From assembly GCF_021533215.1 (NCBI RefSeq), contig NZ_JAJNKA010000007.1:62001-126000 (forward strand): 64,000 bases of DNA, given 5' to 3'. This DNA is from Portibacter lacus. Lineage in GTDB: Bacteria; Bacteroidota; Bacteroidia; Chitinophagales; Saprospiraceae. The notes beneath the pieces are model-generated. The model was not told where the DNA came from and made no database searches. It saw only the letters and a list, made by a program, of their open reading frames with translations. A program made the translations under genes and the position numbers. Positions 1 through 9,130 of this stretch are shown in pieces; within the stretch, counting starts at the first letter, position 1, and the number at the start of each line of letters is the position of its first letter.

Positions 1-34
1 CTATTTAATGTTTCTTAAACAGACTCATCATAAT

Positions 35-610
35 ATCACTAAAAGTGCTAACATCAAGACCTAAATTCTGACTACCTAAAGTTGGATTAATATTAAAAAA
101 TGAGTTACACAGGACCTCGTTGTTCAGTGCGAGATTTTCTGAATAAAATAGTATACCTTTCTCGATTTAAAACCCAAGGTCCATTGGACACTTCAGAACA
201 AGAACTAAAATTGATGTCATCACTAAAAGTGCTAACATCAAGACCTAAATTCTGACTACCTAAAGTTGGATTAATATTAAAAAATGAGTTACACAGGACC
301 TCGTAGTTCAGTGCGAGATTTTCTGAATAAAATAGTATACCTTTCTCGGGTTGAAACCCAAGGTCCATTGGACACTTCAGAACAAGAACTAAAATTGATG
401 TCATCACTAAAAATGATAACATCAAAACCTAAATTCTGACTACCTAAAGTTGGATTAACATTAAAATATGAGTATCACAGGACCTCGTACTTCAGTGCGA
501 GATTTTCTGAATAAAATAGTATACCTTTCTCGGGTTAAAACCCAAGGTCCATTGGACACTTCAGAACAAGAACTAAAATTGATGTCATCACTAAAAGTGC
601 TAACATCAAG
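35..610. repeat. Tandem array of 184-bp units (three copies plus partial fourth)
   Basis: The phrase atcactaaaa recurs at 35, 219, 403 and 587, an exact 184-bp period, with only scattered substitutions between units. Each unit carries short inverted repeats: gtcc-att-ggac, cctcg...cgag, and gggtt-ga-aaccc, the last disrupted in the first copy (gattt). Because 184 is not a multiple of three, the array cannot encode an in-frame protein repeat, and the 106-codon minus-strand open frame across it (105-425) is probably spurious. The array ends 6 bp from the stop codon of the last gene of the ABC/RND operon, so it may be transcribed as that operon's 3' untranslated tail. No transposase is nearby. 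Confidence 0.9.
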
Positions 611-616
611 CAAAGG

Positions 617-1318
617 CTAAATATACTTCTCTCGATTCTGTAAATTCAACAACGCTCCCAAAATAAATACAATCGATCCCACACTTAGGAAAACTCTATT
701 CTTCCAAATGATTTGCTGAAATGCTAACTGTGTATACTGTCTAGGGCTTTCGAAAGGATTCAAGAAAATATCCCAAATGGTATTCTCCACAATTTCACTA
801 AATATACTGATAAAGAACCCAAGAATAACCATCACCACCGCTGTTGCATTTCCATTCTTTATTTTCGTGGATAGTAAGAATGCCAGACTTCCGAGAAAAC
901 ATACAGGATAAGCTAACTGAGCTGCTAGTTTTACTGGATTTATAGGATACAACAAATAGGATCCCAAAGCTGAGAAAAGAATAAGCATCAGGAACACCAA
1001 GAAAAAAGTCAGTACCAATCTTACAAGCCATACTTTGTATCTGTAATCCGGAATCCCAAATAAAATCTCTAACATTCGTGCATCATCGTCTCGCTGAATT
1101 CCGAAAACCATCGGATAGAAAATCAAAAGCAATGCTGGAAAAAAAGTAATATCATATAGAAAAGCAATATTTATCTCCACATTGTCAAATACACTAATCG
1201 TCATAAAGAAAATGTAGAATGCAAGTGCAGCCAACAGGAACAGTAAAAAACGCCCTGCAAATACAACTTTTAAGTTGTAGCGGATAATTCTGCTGATAAG
1301 GACAAGAGAGCTAATCAT
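617..1318 (-). CDS. ABC-2 type transporter permease (last gene of ABC/RND operon)
   Basis: A 233-residue polytopic protein with about six hydrophobic segments (roughly residues 20-42, 53-72, 97-124, 131-152, 158-178 and 207-225) and a charged stretch with QRDDDARMLE after the second segment. That layout is typical of small ABC-2 permeases in Bacteroidota. It overlaps the end of the upstream RND-ABC fusion gene by 8 bp, so it is probably translationally coupled to it and is the natural membrane partner of the fused ATPase domain. The substrate cannot be told from the sequence. It is followed within 6 bp by the 184-bp repeat array. The family call is good; the pairing is inferred from position. 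Confidence 0.75.
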   Translation of the reverse strand: MISSLVLISRIIRYNLKVVFAGRFLLFLLAALAFYIFFMTISVFDNVEINIAFLYDITFFPALLLIFYPMVFGIQRDDDARMLEILFGIPDYRYKVWLVRLVLTFFLVFLMLILFSALGSYLLYPINPVKLAAQLAYPVCFLGSLAFLLSTKIKNGNATAVVMVILGFFISIFSEIVENTIWDIFLNPFESPRQYTQLAFQQIIWKNRVFLSVGSIVFILGALLNLQNREKYI

Positions 1319-4300
1319 TGGCTTCCGTTTTAATATTTTTCAATAAGCACAAATAAGCATCTTCTAAGACAGGTTCCACTAAGTAGGCTGTTTCTGATGG
1401 CTTCTTTTGAGAGATACACCGAACTCTTATTTGCTCCCCTTCTTTGATGTGATTGACAATAATATGTTGATCACTTACATGACTAAATTCTTCTGTTGGA
1501 ATGAGATATTCCCAGATTAATCCATCTGCTAGATGTACCATTTCTAAGGGAGAGCCTTGGTATTTTAATTCCCCTTTGTCGATCACCGCTAATTGATTAC
1601 AGGAACTGGCAATATCTTCGATGATGTGCGTAGAAAACAAAACAATTCTTTCTCTACTTAATTGGACTAGCAGATTTCTAAAGCGTATACGTTCTCTAGG
1701 ATCTAATCCAGCTGTCGGTTCATCAACGATGAGAATTCGCGGAAGATGCAGCAGTATCTGCGCTATACCAATACGTTGTTTCATTCCGCCTGAAAAAGAA
1801 CCAATCTTTTCATTCTTTCGGTCTAACATATTGACCGCATCCATTACATATTCTAGTCTTTCCTTTCGTACTTCATTATTAGTAATACCTTTTAGAATAG
1901 CTTGGTAATCAAGATAATTCCATGCAGACATATTCTCATAAGTACCAAATGCCTGAGGAAGATAACCGATCAAACCTTGTAATTCCTCTCTCTTTTCTTG
2001 GGTATCAATTCCATTAATCCAAATCTTACCATAACTTTGGTCAAAAATACCACTGATAATCCTCATTAAGGTTGACTTACCTGCTCCGTTAGGTCCCAGC
2101 AAACCATACATTCCGACACCAATATCAAGTGAAATACCACTAAGTGCTTTGAACGGAGTCTGTCGTTTCCCTACAAATGGTATGAGCAGAATCGTGCGAT
2201 AATAAAATCTTCGAAGTCGCCATTTAATCCGTTCTACTTTTAATTGATTTTTGTAGAAATAAGAGGAAGACTGTTGGATAAATAAAAACAAATACCAAAT
2301 CACACCAATCGTAAATGCAAATCCCCAACCATCCCATTTAGCATTCAATTGAGTCAAGATAATCAATGGACTCAACCAAAATATAAAGTTACCAATTCCT
2401 ATTAAAATACGTCTCCACCAGCGACGTTCCCCAGCTTTTAAAGCCTTCCCGATCGGTTTCCATATTTCCAGTATTTGTAAGTAAACTGCTATGGCCATAA
2501 TGGTCATCCAAAAACCAGATTCTAAAAATGAAAAACAAAACCAGATTAAAAATACAAGTAACGGAATCTGCCATATTAAATCTTTCAATATAGAGGACCA
2601 AGATTGTTTTGCATTGAGTGATGTCCTGTGACCAGCTAATGATTCACTCCCACTCCATTCTCTTGAAAATCGACCTGGACGATTGTAAATCTTGACTAGA
2701 TTTTGTATCCGTATTTCAGGAGCAACATCCATGGGTACAATTTCTTCACTAGCTCGCTTTAAGCTTTCTTGGATGAAATAAGTTATAGCAGGTAGTAAGA
2801 AAACCATCAACAGGATATTAGCCAATTGCCAGAGTATCGCATCTATTCTGAAGTATACCAACAGCGCTCCTAATGTGAACAATCCTATATTAAGAAACTT
2901 AACCCACCAAGGTAAGGACCTAAACCAAGCGATCGTATTTTCTAATCCAAGATAGACTGTTGGGATCATAATTAAGGTTAAAGCCGTTCCCAATGCCAAA
3001 CCACCGATCACAGTAATTGCAAACGGAGCGCCGATAAGGCCTACATACTCTGCCGTTCCTAAAGCCAGCGGAAACATCGCAACGATAGTTGTAATGGCAG
3101 TGATGAGAATCGGCCTTAAACGATGCAATCCAGCAGTCATCAAGGCTCGTGTTTTTCGATATCCTTTTCGACGCAAAGCATTAACGTAGTCGATCATAAT
3201 GATGCCGTTATTGACAATAACACCAAGTAAAATCAAAAATCCTGTCAACGCATTAGCATTCATAAGACTATTTCCCGTTATCGCTAATCCTAGCAATGCT
3301 CCGGTGGCTGCTAATGGAACAGAAAAGCCTAGAACGAAGGGTGCAGAAAGAGATTCGAATACTGAAGCCAAAATGATGAAAATCAATAAAATAGCTGCAC
3401 CGACTAAAGGCTTGAAATCCTTTAATTGATCCTGTGCGTCTACTAATTCTATTGCTACTCCTGGTGGTAGCGGATAACTAGCAATTAAGCTGCTAATATT
3501 GTCTTTGTAGGCATCTAGTAATTCTTTCGATTGCTCTGCTTGCCTCGTAGGAGCATAATTTAGTTCTATCTGTTTTTGCTGGTTTATTCGTCTGATATCG
3601 TCTGAACCTTGAGCCGTTCTGATCGATGCAATATTTTTCATTTTATGAAGACTTCCTTGCTGATCGCTTACATCCAATTCTCTTAAATCATCCATAGACT
3701 TGGTTTGGAAACCAGCTTCCTTGGTATCACTTTCTCTTATGATGATATTGTAATCTTCATTACCGTATTTGAAATTGGCCTCCGCAGGTGATTCCTGACC
3801 TAAATCTCTTAAGGCCATTGCAATATTCTCAGGAGTAATGCCATTTCTAGCTAACATTAAAGCATCAAAATCTAATAATGCTTCTGGACGATTTCCACGA
3901 GTGCTCAAGCTTGCACTTCGCGTTTCGCTGAGATTTTGAACATGATAAAGAAGGTCTTGCCCTACCCTTTGCAACAATGAATAATCCTCACCTTTAATAA
4001 CGATCCGTTCTTGACTGTTTCCGAAACCCATTAAAGCTCCCATCGCACCCATACCTCCCAAGTCTTGGCCACCTCCACCTTCACTGCCACTACTACTTGG
4101 GGTAAGGCTGATGGTCCCTCCGCCAATTCGTCGAATCAACTGTTCAATTTCTTCTTTTATTTCATTAAATGTTCGGTCACCAATGTCTTTAAAGTCCTTC
4201 TTCAATTTTAGACTCACAACCGCATCTTCCTCTTTTATTCGACTACTGATATCTTCATGTTCTTCTATGCCTAAAAGCTTTGATTCAATCTCTAGTACAA

Positions 4301-6020
4301 CCTTGTCTGTCTTTTCCAGCGTACTACCTTTGGTCATTGTGACATAAACATCTATCTGGTCGGTCTCTACTTCTTCTAGGACATTAATATTTAATGCTAG
4401 GACTGCGAATGTGGTCACAAAGAACAAAAGCAGTCCACCGATAATTATTCTTGCTGGATTTCTTAAGCTGCTTTTCAGCAAAACCATGTAGACTCTTTCT
4501 GTTCGCGTTTTAACTTTTGAAAGGTTGAAAACTGATTTTTTATGCTTAGGATTTTTTCCTAAAACTAACGCAGCGAGCACTGGAATCAATAATAAGGCGA
4601 CCAACAAAGACATCATTAAAGTAGAGATAATGGATACTCCAATGTTTTTACCTATGATGTTCAGGAGATAATTTCCAAAGAAGATAAACGGCAAAAAGAC
4701 AGTAACTGTAGTTAGTGTTGCTGCAAGTATCGCTTTAGCTACTCCCGTCATCCCTTTAGTTACCGCTTCCTTAGTTGGACGACCTTCTGACACTAGTCGA
4801 TATATGTTTTCTAACACAACGATGCTATTATCAAGTAACATTCCGACGGCTAACGCCATGCCAATTAAAGTCAAACTGTTAATGCTGATGTCCGCTGCGT
4901 AAAACCAGTTAAAAGCGGATAATACGGACACTGGAATGGAGACTGCAATAATGGAAATTAAGCGCAGATCTTTCAGAAAAACCCATAATATGAGGATAGC
5001 CAAGAACCCACCAATGAGGGATAGGTTAATGATCTGGTCAATGTTCTTTTCCATATCATCTGCTGCGTTGCTCTGAATAACAATCTCTACATCTTTGGAT
5101 TCTAATTGAATATTGAGTTCTTTAATCAAGTCTTGACAACTATGCGAAAGGTCGATGATATTTGCTTGGGAAGCTTTCGTTGCGGTCAATGAAATGGCAT
5201 CTTTTCCATTTACCCGACTGATCGTCTTTCCTTCGTCTACCCCAAATGATACATTGGCAACATCTCGTAATAGTATTGGTCCAGGTGCCATGACGATATT
5301 TTCAATTTCACTCAGTTCCGTATATTCTGTCGCTGTCCGAATAAAATATCTTCGTTTGCCTTCATACAGATAACCTGCTAATGTTCGGCTTCCTGAATTT
5401 TGACTTAGTCGTGAACGGACGGTCTCTGGGGTTATATTGTGAGGCTCACAAGCTGGTTTATCTAAGAGAATTTCTAGGTTTTTTTGTCGACCACCGAAAG
5501 CATTAATGGATGCAATTCCATTGAGGTTTTCAAAAGCAGGAAGGATTTCTTGCTCAGCTATCGTCCGCAACCGATCGGTTCCTCCGCTTCCCCTGACCTG
5601 TAGTTCTAAGAATTGATTACTTAATTGTTGTAAGTCGATTTTAGAAACATTGACAAATAGATCGGCAGGTAATTGAGCTTTGACGGCGTCAATTTTTTGT
5701 TGCAGTTTTAGAAAAACATATTTAAATCGGACACCTTGCTTAAAACTAACTTGGATAAAAGCTTGGTTTCCCCCTATCCTACTGTCGATGCTTTCTATCC
5801 CCTCCAAAGTTCCTATAGCTCCCTCCACAGGAATGACACCTTGCTGTTCTAAATATTGCGGACTTGAAGAAGTAGAAGATGCTATTTGTACAAATAACAT
5901 TGGTAATTCCGCATTGGGTAACAATTCGACTTGTAGTCGATGATAGGAGATATATCCTAACATGCTTAGACCGATGAAGATCATGCAGATTGTTACTTTC
6001 CTTTGGATTAGTGATGTCAT
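1311..6020 (-). CDS. RND efflux permease fused to an ABC transporter ATPase domain
   Basis: One uninterrupted 1569-residue frame with two transporter classes. Residues 1 to about 1035 form a full RND/AcrB-type pump: amino-terminal helix, two periplasmic halves, a TM4 motif GMLLDNSIVVLENI and a TM10 motif GVIVNNGIIMIDY. A Gly/Met-rich insert lies near residues 640-670. Two extra helices follow (about 1040-1088), then the beta strand IRIQNLVKIY that begins an ABC nucleotide-binding domain (about 1103). A membrane-spanning insert of about 170 residues comes next. The ABC domain then resumes with Walker A GPNGAGKST (about 1308), signature FSGGMKQR (about 1407), Walker B LIVDEPTAGLD (about 1429) and H-loop STHI. 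All ATPase motifs look intact. It overlaps its neighbours by 4 bp (upstream) and 8 bp (downstream). The substrate is unknown. Confidence 0.9.
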   Translation of the reverse strand: MTSLIQRKVTICMIFIGLSMLGYISYHRLQVELLPNAELPMLFVQIASSTSSSPQYLEQQGVIPVEGAIGTLEGIESIDSRIGGNQAFIQVSFKQGVRFKYVFLKLQQKIDAVKAQLPADLFVNVSKIDLQQLSNQFLELQVRGSGGTDRLRTIAEQEILPAFENLNGIASINAFGGRQKNLEILLDKPACEPHNITPETVRSRLSQNSGSRTLAGYLYEGKRRYFIRTATEYTELSEIENIVMAPGPILLRDVANVSFGVDEGKTISRVNGKDAISLTATKASQANIIDLSHSCQDLIKELNIQLESKDVEIVIQSNAADDMEKNIDQIINLSLIGGFLAILILWVFLKDLRLISIIAVSIPVSVLSAFNWFYAADISINSLTLIGMALAVGMLLDNSIVVLENIYRLVSEGRPTKEAVTKGMTGVAKAILAATLTTVTVFLPFIFFGNYLLNIIGKNIGVSIISTLMMSLLVALLLIPVLAALVLGKNPKHKKSVFNLSKVKTRTERVYMVLLKSSLRNPARIIIGGLLLFFVTTFAVLALNINVLEEVETDQIDVYVTMTKGSTLEKTDKVVLEIESKLLGIEEHEDISSRIKEEDAVVSLKLKKDFKDIGDRTFNEIKEEIEQLIRRIGGGTISLTPSSSGSEGGGGQDLGGMGAMGALMGFGNSQERIVIKGEDYSLLQRVGQDLLYHVQNLSETRSASLSTRGNRPEALLDFDALMLARNGITPENIAMALRDLGQESPAEANFKYGNEDYNIIIRESDTKEAGFQTKSMDDLRELDVSDQQGSLHKMKNIASIRTAQGSDDIRRINQQKQIELNYAPTRQAEQSKELLDAYKDNISSLIASYPLPPGVAIELVDAQDQLKDFKPLVGAAILLIFIILASVFESLSAPFVLGFSVPLAATGALLGLAITGNSLMNANALTGFLILLGVIVNNGIIMIDYVNALRRKGYRKTRALMTAGLHRLRPILITAITTIVAMFPLALGTAEYVGLIGAPFAITVIGGLALGTALTLIMIPTVYLGLENTIAWFRSLPWWVKFLNIGLFTLGALLVYFRIDAILWQLANILLMVFLLPAITYFIQESLKRASEEIVPMDVAPEIRIQNLVKIYNRPGRFSREWSGSESLAGHRTSLNAKQSWSSILKDLIWQIPLLVFLIWFCFSFLESGFWMTIMAIAVYLQILEIWKPIGKALKAGERRWWRRILIGIGNFIFWLSPLIILTQLNAKWDGWGFAFTIGVIWYLFLFIQQSSSYFYKNQLKVERIKWRLRRFYYRTILLIPFVGKRQTPFKALSGISLDIGVGMYGLLGPNGAGKSTLMRIISGIFDQSYGKIWINGIDTQEKREELQGLIGYLPQAFGTYENMSAWNYLDYQAILKGITNNEVRKERLEYVMDAVNMLDRKNEKIGSFSGGMKQRIGIAQILLHLPRILIVDEPTAGLDPRERIRFRNLLVQLSRERIVLFSTHIIEDIASSCNQLAVIDKGELKYQGSPLEMVHLADGLIWEYLIPTEEFSHVSDQHIIVNHIKEGEQIRVRCISQKKPSETAYLVEPVLEDAYLCLLKNIKTEAND

Positions 6021-9000
6021 TCTTCTACTTTATTTCCTCCGAAATCGATAACTGCATAAACACACGGTATAACCACTAAGGTCAAAAACGTAGATGTAAC
6101 CAATCCTCCGACCACTGCCCAAGCCATTGGTGCACGTAGAGAAGCACTTTCTCCAAACCCAAAAGTTAACGGTAGCAAAGCAAGAACTGTTGTTAAACTG
6201 GTCATTAATATTGGTCGAATTCTTTGCTGTCCTGCTTGAACGATGGCATCATATCTTGCGAGCCCTCCTCGTTTTAATTGATTGATTCGGTCCACGAGAA
6301 TAATGGCATCATTGACCGCTATTCCGACCAGCATTATTATTCCTATAATGGCCATAATGCTTAGGGGCATTTCCAGCCAATAAAAAGTGGCAATTGTTCC
6401 GACAACGGCTAGTGGTATGGTAAGGAGAATCGTAAATGGATGAAGCAAGGATTCAAATTGTGAAGCCATCACCATATACACCAAGATAATGGAAAGAATC
6501 AAAGAAAAAGTCAAACTCTTCATGGATTCCTGCCGTCGTAGCTCATCTCCCACAACTGAAATGCTATAGTTGGGTGGTAAATCAATTTCGTCTAATTGGA
6601 CACGCATCTTCTGAGCTAAGAATTCCAGCGTTTCATCATCATTTGCTTGTGCATATACTTTGCCTATCCGGGTTTGGTTACGACGATGAATTTCACGAGC
6701 TGCAGATGAAGTTTTTAAAGTGGCAATTTCATTCAGTCGATACAACTTCTCCCCTCCTTTAATCGTCATGTTTTCGAATTCCTTAATCCCTTGTTCCGGT
6801 AACTGAAGTTGGATATCAATCATTTCACCAGATCTTTCGAGTCGACCTATATTTTTTCCTTTGAGTTGGTCCTGTATTTGGGTAACCACGCTATTCATAT
6901 CTAAGTTATACAAGCCTAATTTAAATCGGTCGAACAGAATCTCAACTTCAGGAGCACCTTGTTCGATAGATGTTCGAAGGTTTAATAATTCTGGGATATT
7001 CGACAATTTTTCCATGGCCGATTGTGTCAAGGTTTCGATGACATCTAATTCTTCTCCTTTGACTTCAACCATAAGCGGCGATTCTTCTACACGCAGAATG
7101 CTACTCAATGAAGAGACTTCTGGCGAAAATGAAAACTGGACACCTGGAATTCCACTCATCGCTGCATCTAATGCGGCAATCACTTTATGAGTTCCGAGTT
7201 TAGTACTGTCAATTAATGCCACTTCCACCGTTGCGGTATGTTCTCCTTGAAAAACAGCAGATTGTCCACCACCTGGATCCGTTTTGGGACCGATATGGCT
7301 ATACACAAACTTAAGATCATCTGCTAAGCCTTCTTGAATGATTTCCTCGACGTTACTTACGGTAGCGGCTGTTCGTTCTAGTACAGTACCTTCCTGCATC
7401 GCCACATCCATTTTGAATTTCTTACTCGTAGCGCTAGGCATAAATTCTGTCCCAATCGATGGGAAAATATAAACAGCAGCAGCGACTAACAAAGCAGCAA
7501 GCAGAATAACAATCCATCTAAATTTTAAAAGTCCTTTAAGCACTTTGCCATATCCATTTACTTCGAATGAAGCTGATTGCTTAGGTAAGGTTCGGTTTTT
7601 ATAAAATCGATGATACAGCATCGGAATTACAAAAATGGCAACGAACAAGGAGGAAACCAAGGAAAAAGCAACAGTCCAAGCTTGATCTTTGAATAGTTCC
7701 CCAGCTGCGTCTTGAAGGTAGATAACAGGCAGAAAAACAATGATAGTAGTCAGTGTAGAAGCTGTAATTGCTCCACCAACTTCTGCTGTCCCTTGGATGG
7801 CTGCTGTTTTCGCATCAGCTCCAGCTTCGTGATTCCTAAATATATTTTCAAGGACGACGATGGCATTATCAACAAGCATTCCGGCACCAAGCGCTAGTCC
7901 ACCTAAGGTCATGATATTTATGGTCAATCCATTAAAGTACATGAGTGTAAAAGTCGCTACGATAGAAATAGGAATCGCGATACTGATGATTAAAGTTGTA
8001 CCAAATCTTCGAAGAAAGAAGAATAATACTACAACTGCAAGTCCGATTCCAATTAAGGCAGTTTCTTGCACTTCATCGATGGCATTTTTGATAAAGGTTC
8101 CTTGGTTTGAAATGACTTCGAATTGGTAACCAGGTAAGGCATCACGGATCGCATCGAGTTCAGCGGATATTTCTTCTACGGCCTTAACCGTGTTGAAGCG
8201 ATTTTCTTTAAAGATGGATAAGCCGATGCAACGATGTCCATTTACACGGACAATATTTTTAGGTTTTTTATTCGTAAAAATGGTTTCAGCAACATCTTTT
8301 AAGTAGATCGGGGATTTCTTTGAATTTCCGGTGTTGGCGGCTTCTGCGGCGTTCGGAATAACGCCACTATTCTGACTTTGTCCTTCCTTATACCCAACAA
8401 TAAGTTGATTAAAATCATCTTCTGTTTCTAACATCCCTATCCCTTTCACGGTATAATTGAGACCGAGTTCTTGAACCGTGCCACCAGAAATGTTTTGGTT
8501 GTAACTTTGGATTTTTTGTGCAATGGCGTCCATCGTAATCTCAAAGGCTTCCATTTTATATGGAATAGGGCTGATCACTACTTCCTGTTCTAGCTCACCA
8601 GAAAGCGAAACTTGAGCAACTCCTTCCAGTCGCACTAATTCATTACTAAGGTAGTTTTCTGCTACCTTTCTTAGTTCATTAAGATCGGTGATTTCTGAAT
8701 GGCTAATTCCGATCAACATAATAGGTGCACTATTGGGATCGTATTGGGTGACACTAATTCGTTCTAGTTCATTTCCCTGGTTGAAATCATTGAGGGATTT
8801 TTGCAAATCGAGAAAGGCCTCATCCATATCTTTTTCCCAATTGTATTCAACCGTGAGTTGTGCGGAGCCAATTCGAACAAGTGATGAAACTTGAGTTACA
8901 CCTTGCTGGCGCATACTTAAGGCTTCGATTTGTTCCACATACTGCTTTTCGATTTCCTCTGGAGCTTTTTCTCCAGCCTCTATTTCAACAAAAAGCCTTG

Positions 9001-9130
9001 GGGAGTTGAGATCCGGTAGTAAGTCAACGCCCAAGCGAGCATAGGAAATGTAACCTAGAATACAAATGCCTAAGATCGCCATCAAGATGGTTACTGGATA
9101 ATCTACTGCAAATTTTGTTAATTTCTTCAT
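6017..9130 (-). CDS. RND efflux transporter permease subunit
   Basis: A 1037-residue inner-membrane RND pump of normal AcrB/MdtBC length. It has an amino-terminal helix, two large periplasmic loops, the proton-relay TM4 region GMLVDNAIVVLENIF near residue 420, and the C-terminal repeat GIAVNDAIILVDR. Such pumps exchange protons for substrates and work with a membrane-fusion protein and a TolC channel, both encoded immediately upstream. The gene overlaps the fusion-protein gene and the downstream RND-ABC gene by 4 bp each (ATGA type), so equal production is likely. Two RND subunits in tandem recall heteromeric MdtB/MdtC pumps; heteromer formation here is inference. Confidence 0.93.
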   Translation of the reverse strand: MKKLTKFAVDYPVTILMAILGICILGYISYARLGVDLLPDLNSPRLFVEIEAGEKAPEEIEKQYVEQIEALSMRQQGVTQVSSLVRIGSAQLTVEYNWEKDMDEAFLDLQKSLNDFNQGNELERISVTQYDPNSAPIMLIGISHSEITDLNELRKVAENYLSNELVRLEGVAQVSLSGELEQEVVISPIPYKMEAFEITMDAIAQKIQSYNQNISGGTVQELGLNYTVKGIGMLETEDDFNQLIVGYKEGQSQNSGVIPNAAEAANTGNSKKSPIYLKDVAETIFTNKKPKNIVRVNGHRCIGLSIFKENRFNTVKAVEEISAELDAIRDALPGYQFEVISNQGTFIKNAIDEVQETALIGIGLAVVVLFFFLRRFGTTLIISIAIPISIVATFTLMYFNGLTINIMTLGGLALGAGMLVDNAIVVLENIFRNHEAGADAKTAAIQGTAEVGGAITASTLTTIIVFLPVIYLQDAAGELFKDQAWTVAFSLVSSLFVAIFVIPMLYHRFYKNRTLPKQSASFEVNGYGKVLKGLLKFRWIVILLAALLVAAAVYIFPSIGTEFMPSATSKKFKMDVAMQEGTVLERTAATVSNVEEIIQEGLADDLKFVYSHIGPKTDPGGGQSAVFQGEHTATVEVALIDSTKLGTHKVIAALDAAMSGIPGVQFSFSPEVSSLSSILRVEESPLMVEVKGEELDVIETLTQSAMEKLSNIPELLNLRTSIEQGAPEVEILFDRFKLGLYNLDMNSVVTQIQDQLKGKNIGRLERSGEMIDIQLQLPEQGIKEFENMTIKGGEKLYRLNEIATLKTSSAAREIHRRNQTRIGKVYAQANDDETLEFLAQKMRVQLDEIDLPPNYSISVVGDELRRQESMKSLTFSLILSIILVYMVMASQFESLLHPFTILLTIPLAVVGTIATFYWLEMPLSIMAIIGIIMLVGIAVNDAIILVDRINQLKRGGLARYDAIVQAGQQRIRPILMTSLTTVLALLPLTFGFGESASLRAPMAWAVVGGLVTSTFLTLVVIPCVYAVIDFGGNKVEE

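Noticed and set aside
105-425. 106-codon open frame on the minus strand across the 184-bp array
   Set aside because: The frame reads through repeat units whose period is not a multiple of three, so consecutive copies are read in different frames; no domain or signal peptide.
35-610. CRISPR array
   Set aside because: Units are 184 bp with no short repeat/unique spacer alternation and no cas genes.
1311-6020. Fusion as assembly or frameshift artefact
   Set aside because: The joining region itself encodes a structured membrane insert and the frame is clean, with correct overlaps on both sides; an artefact would more likely leave a remnant stop or start region.
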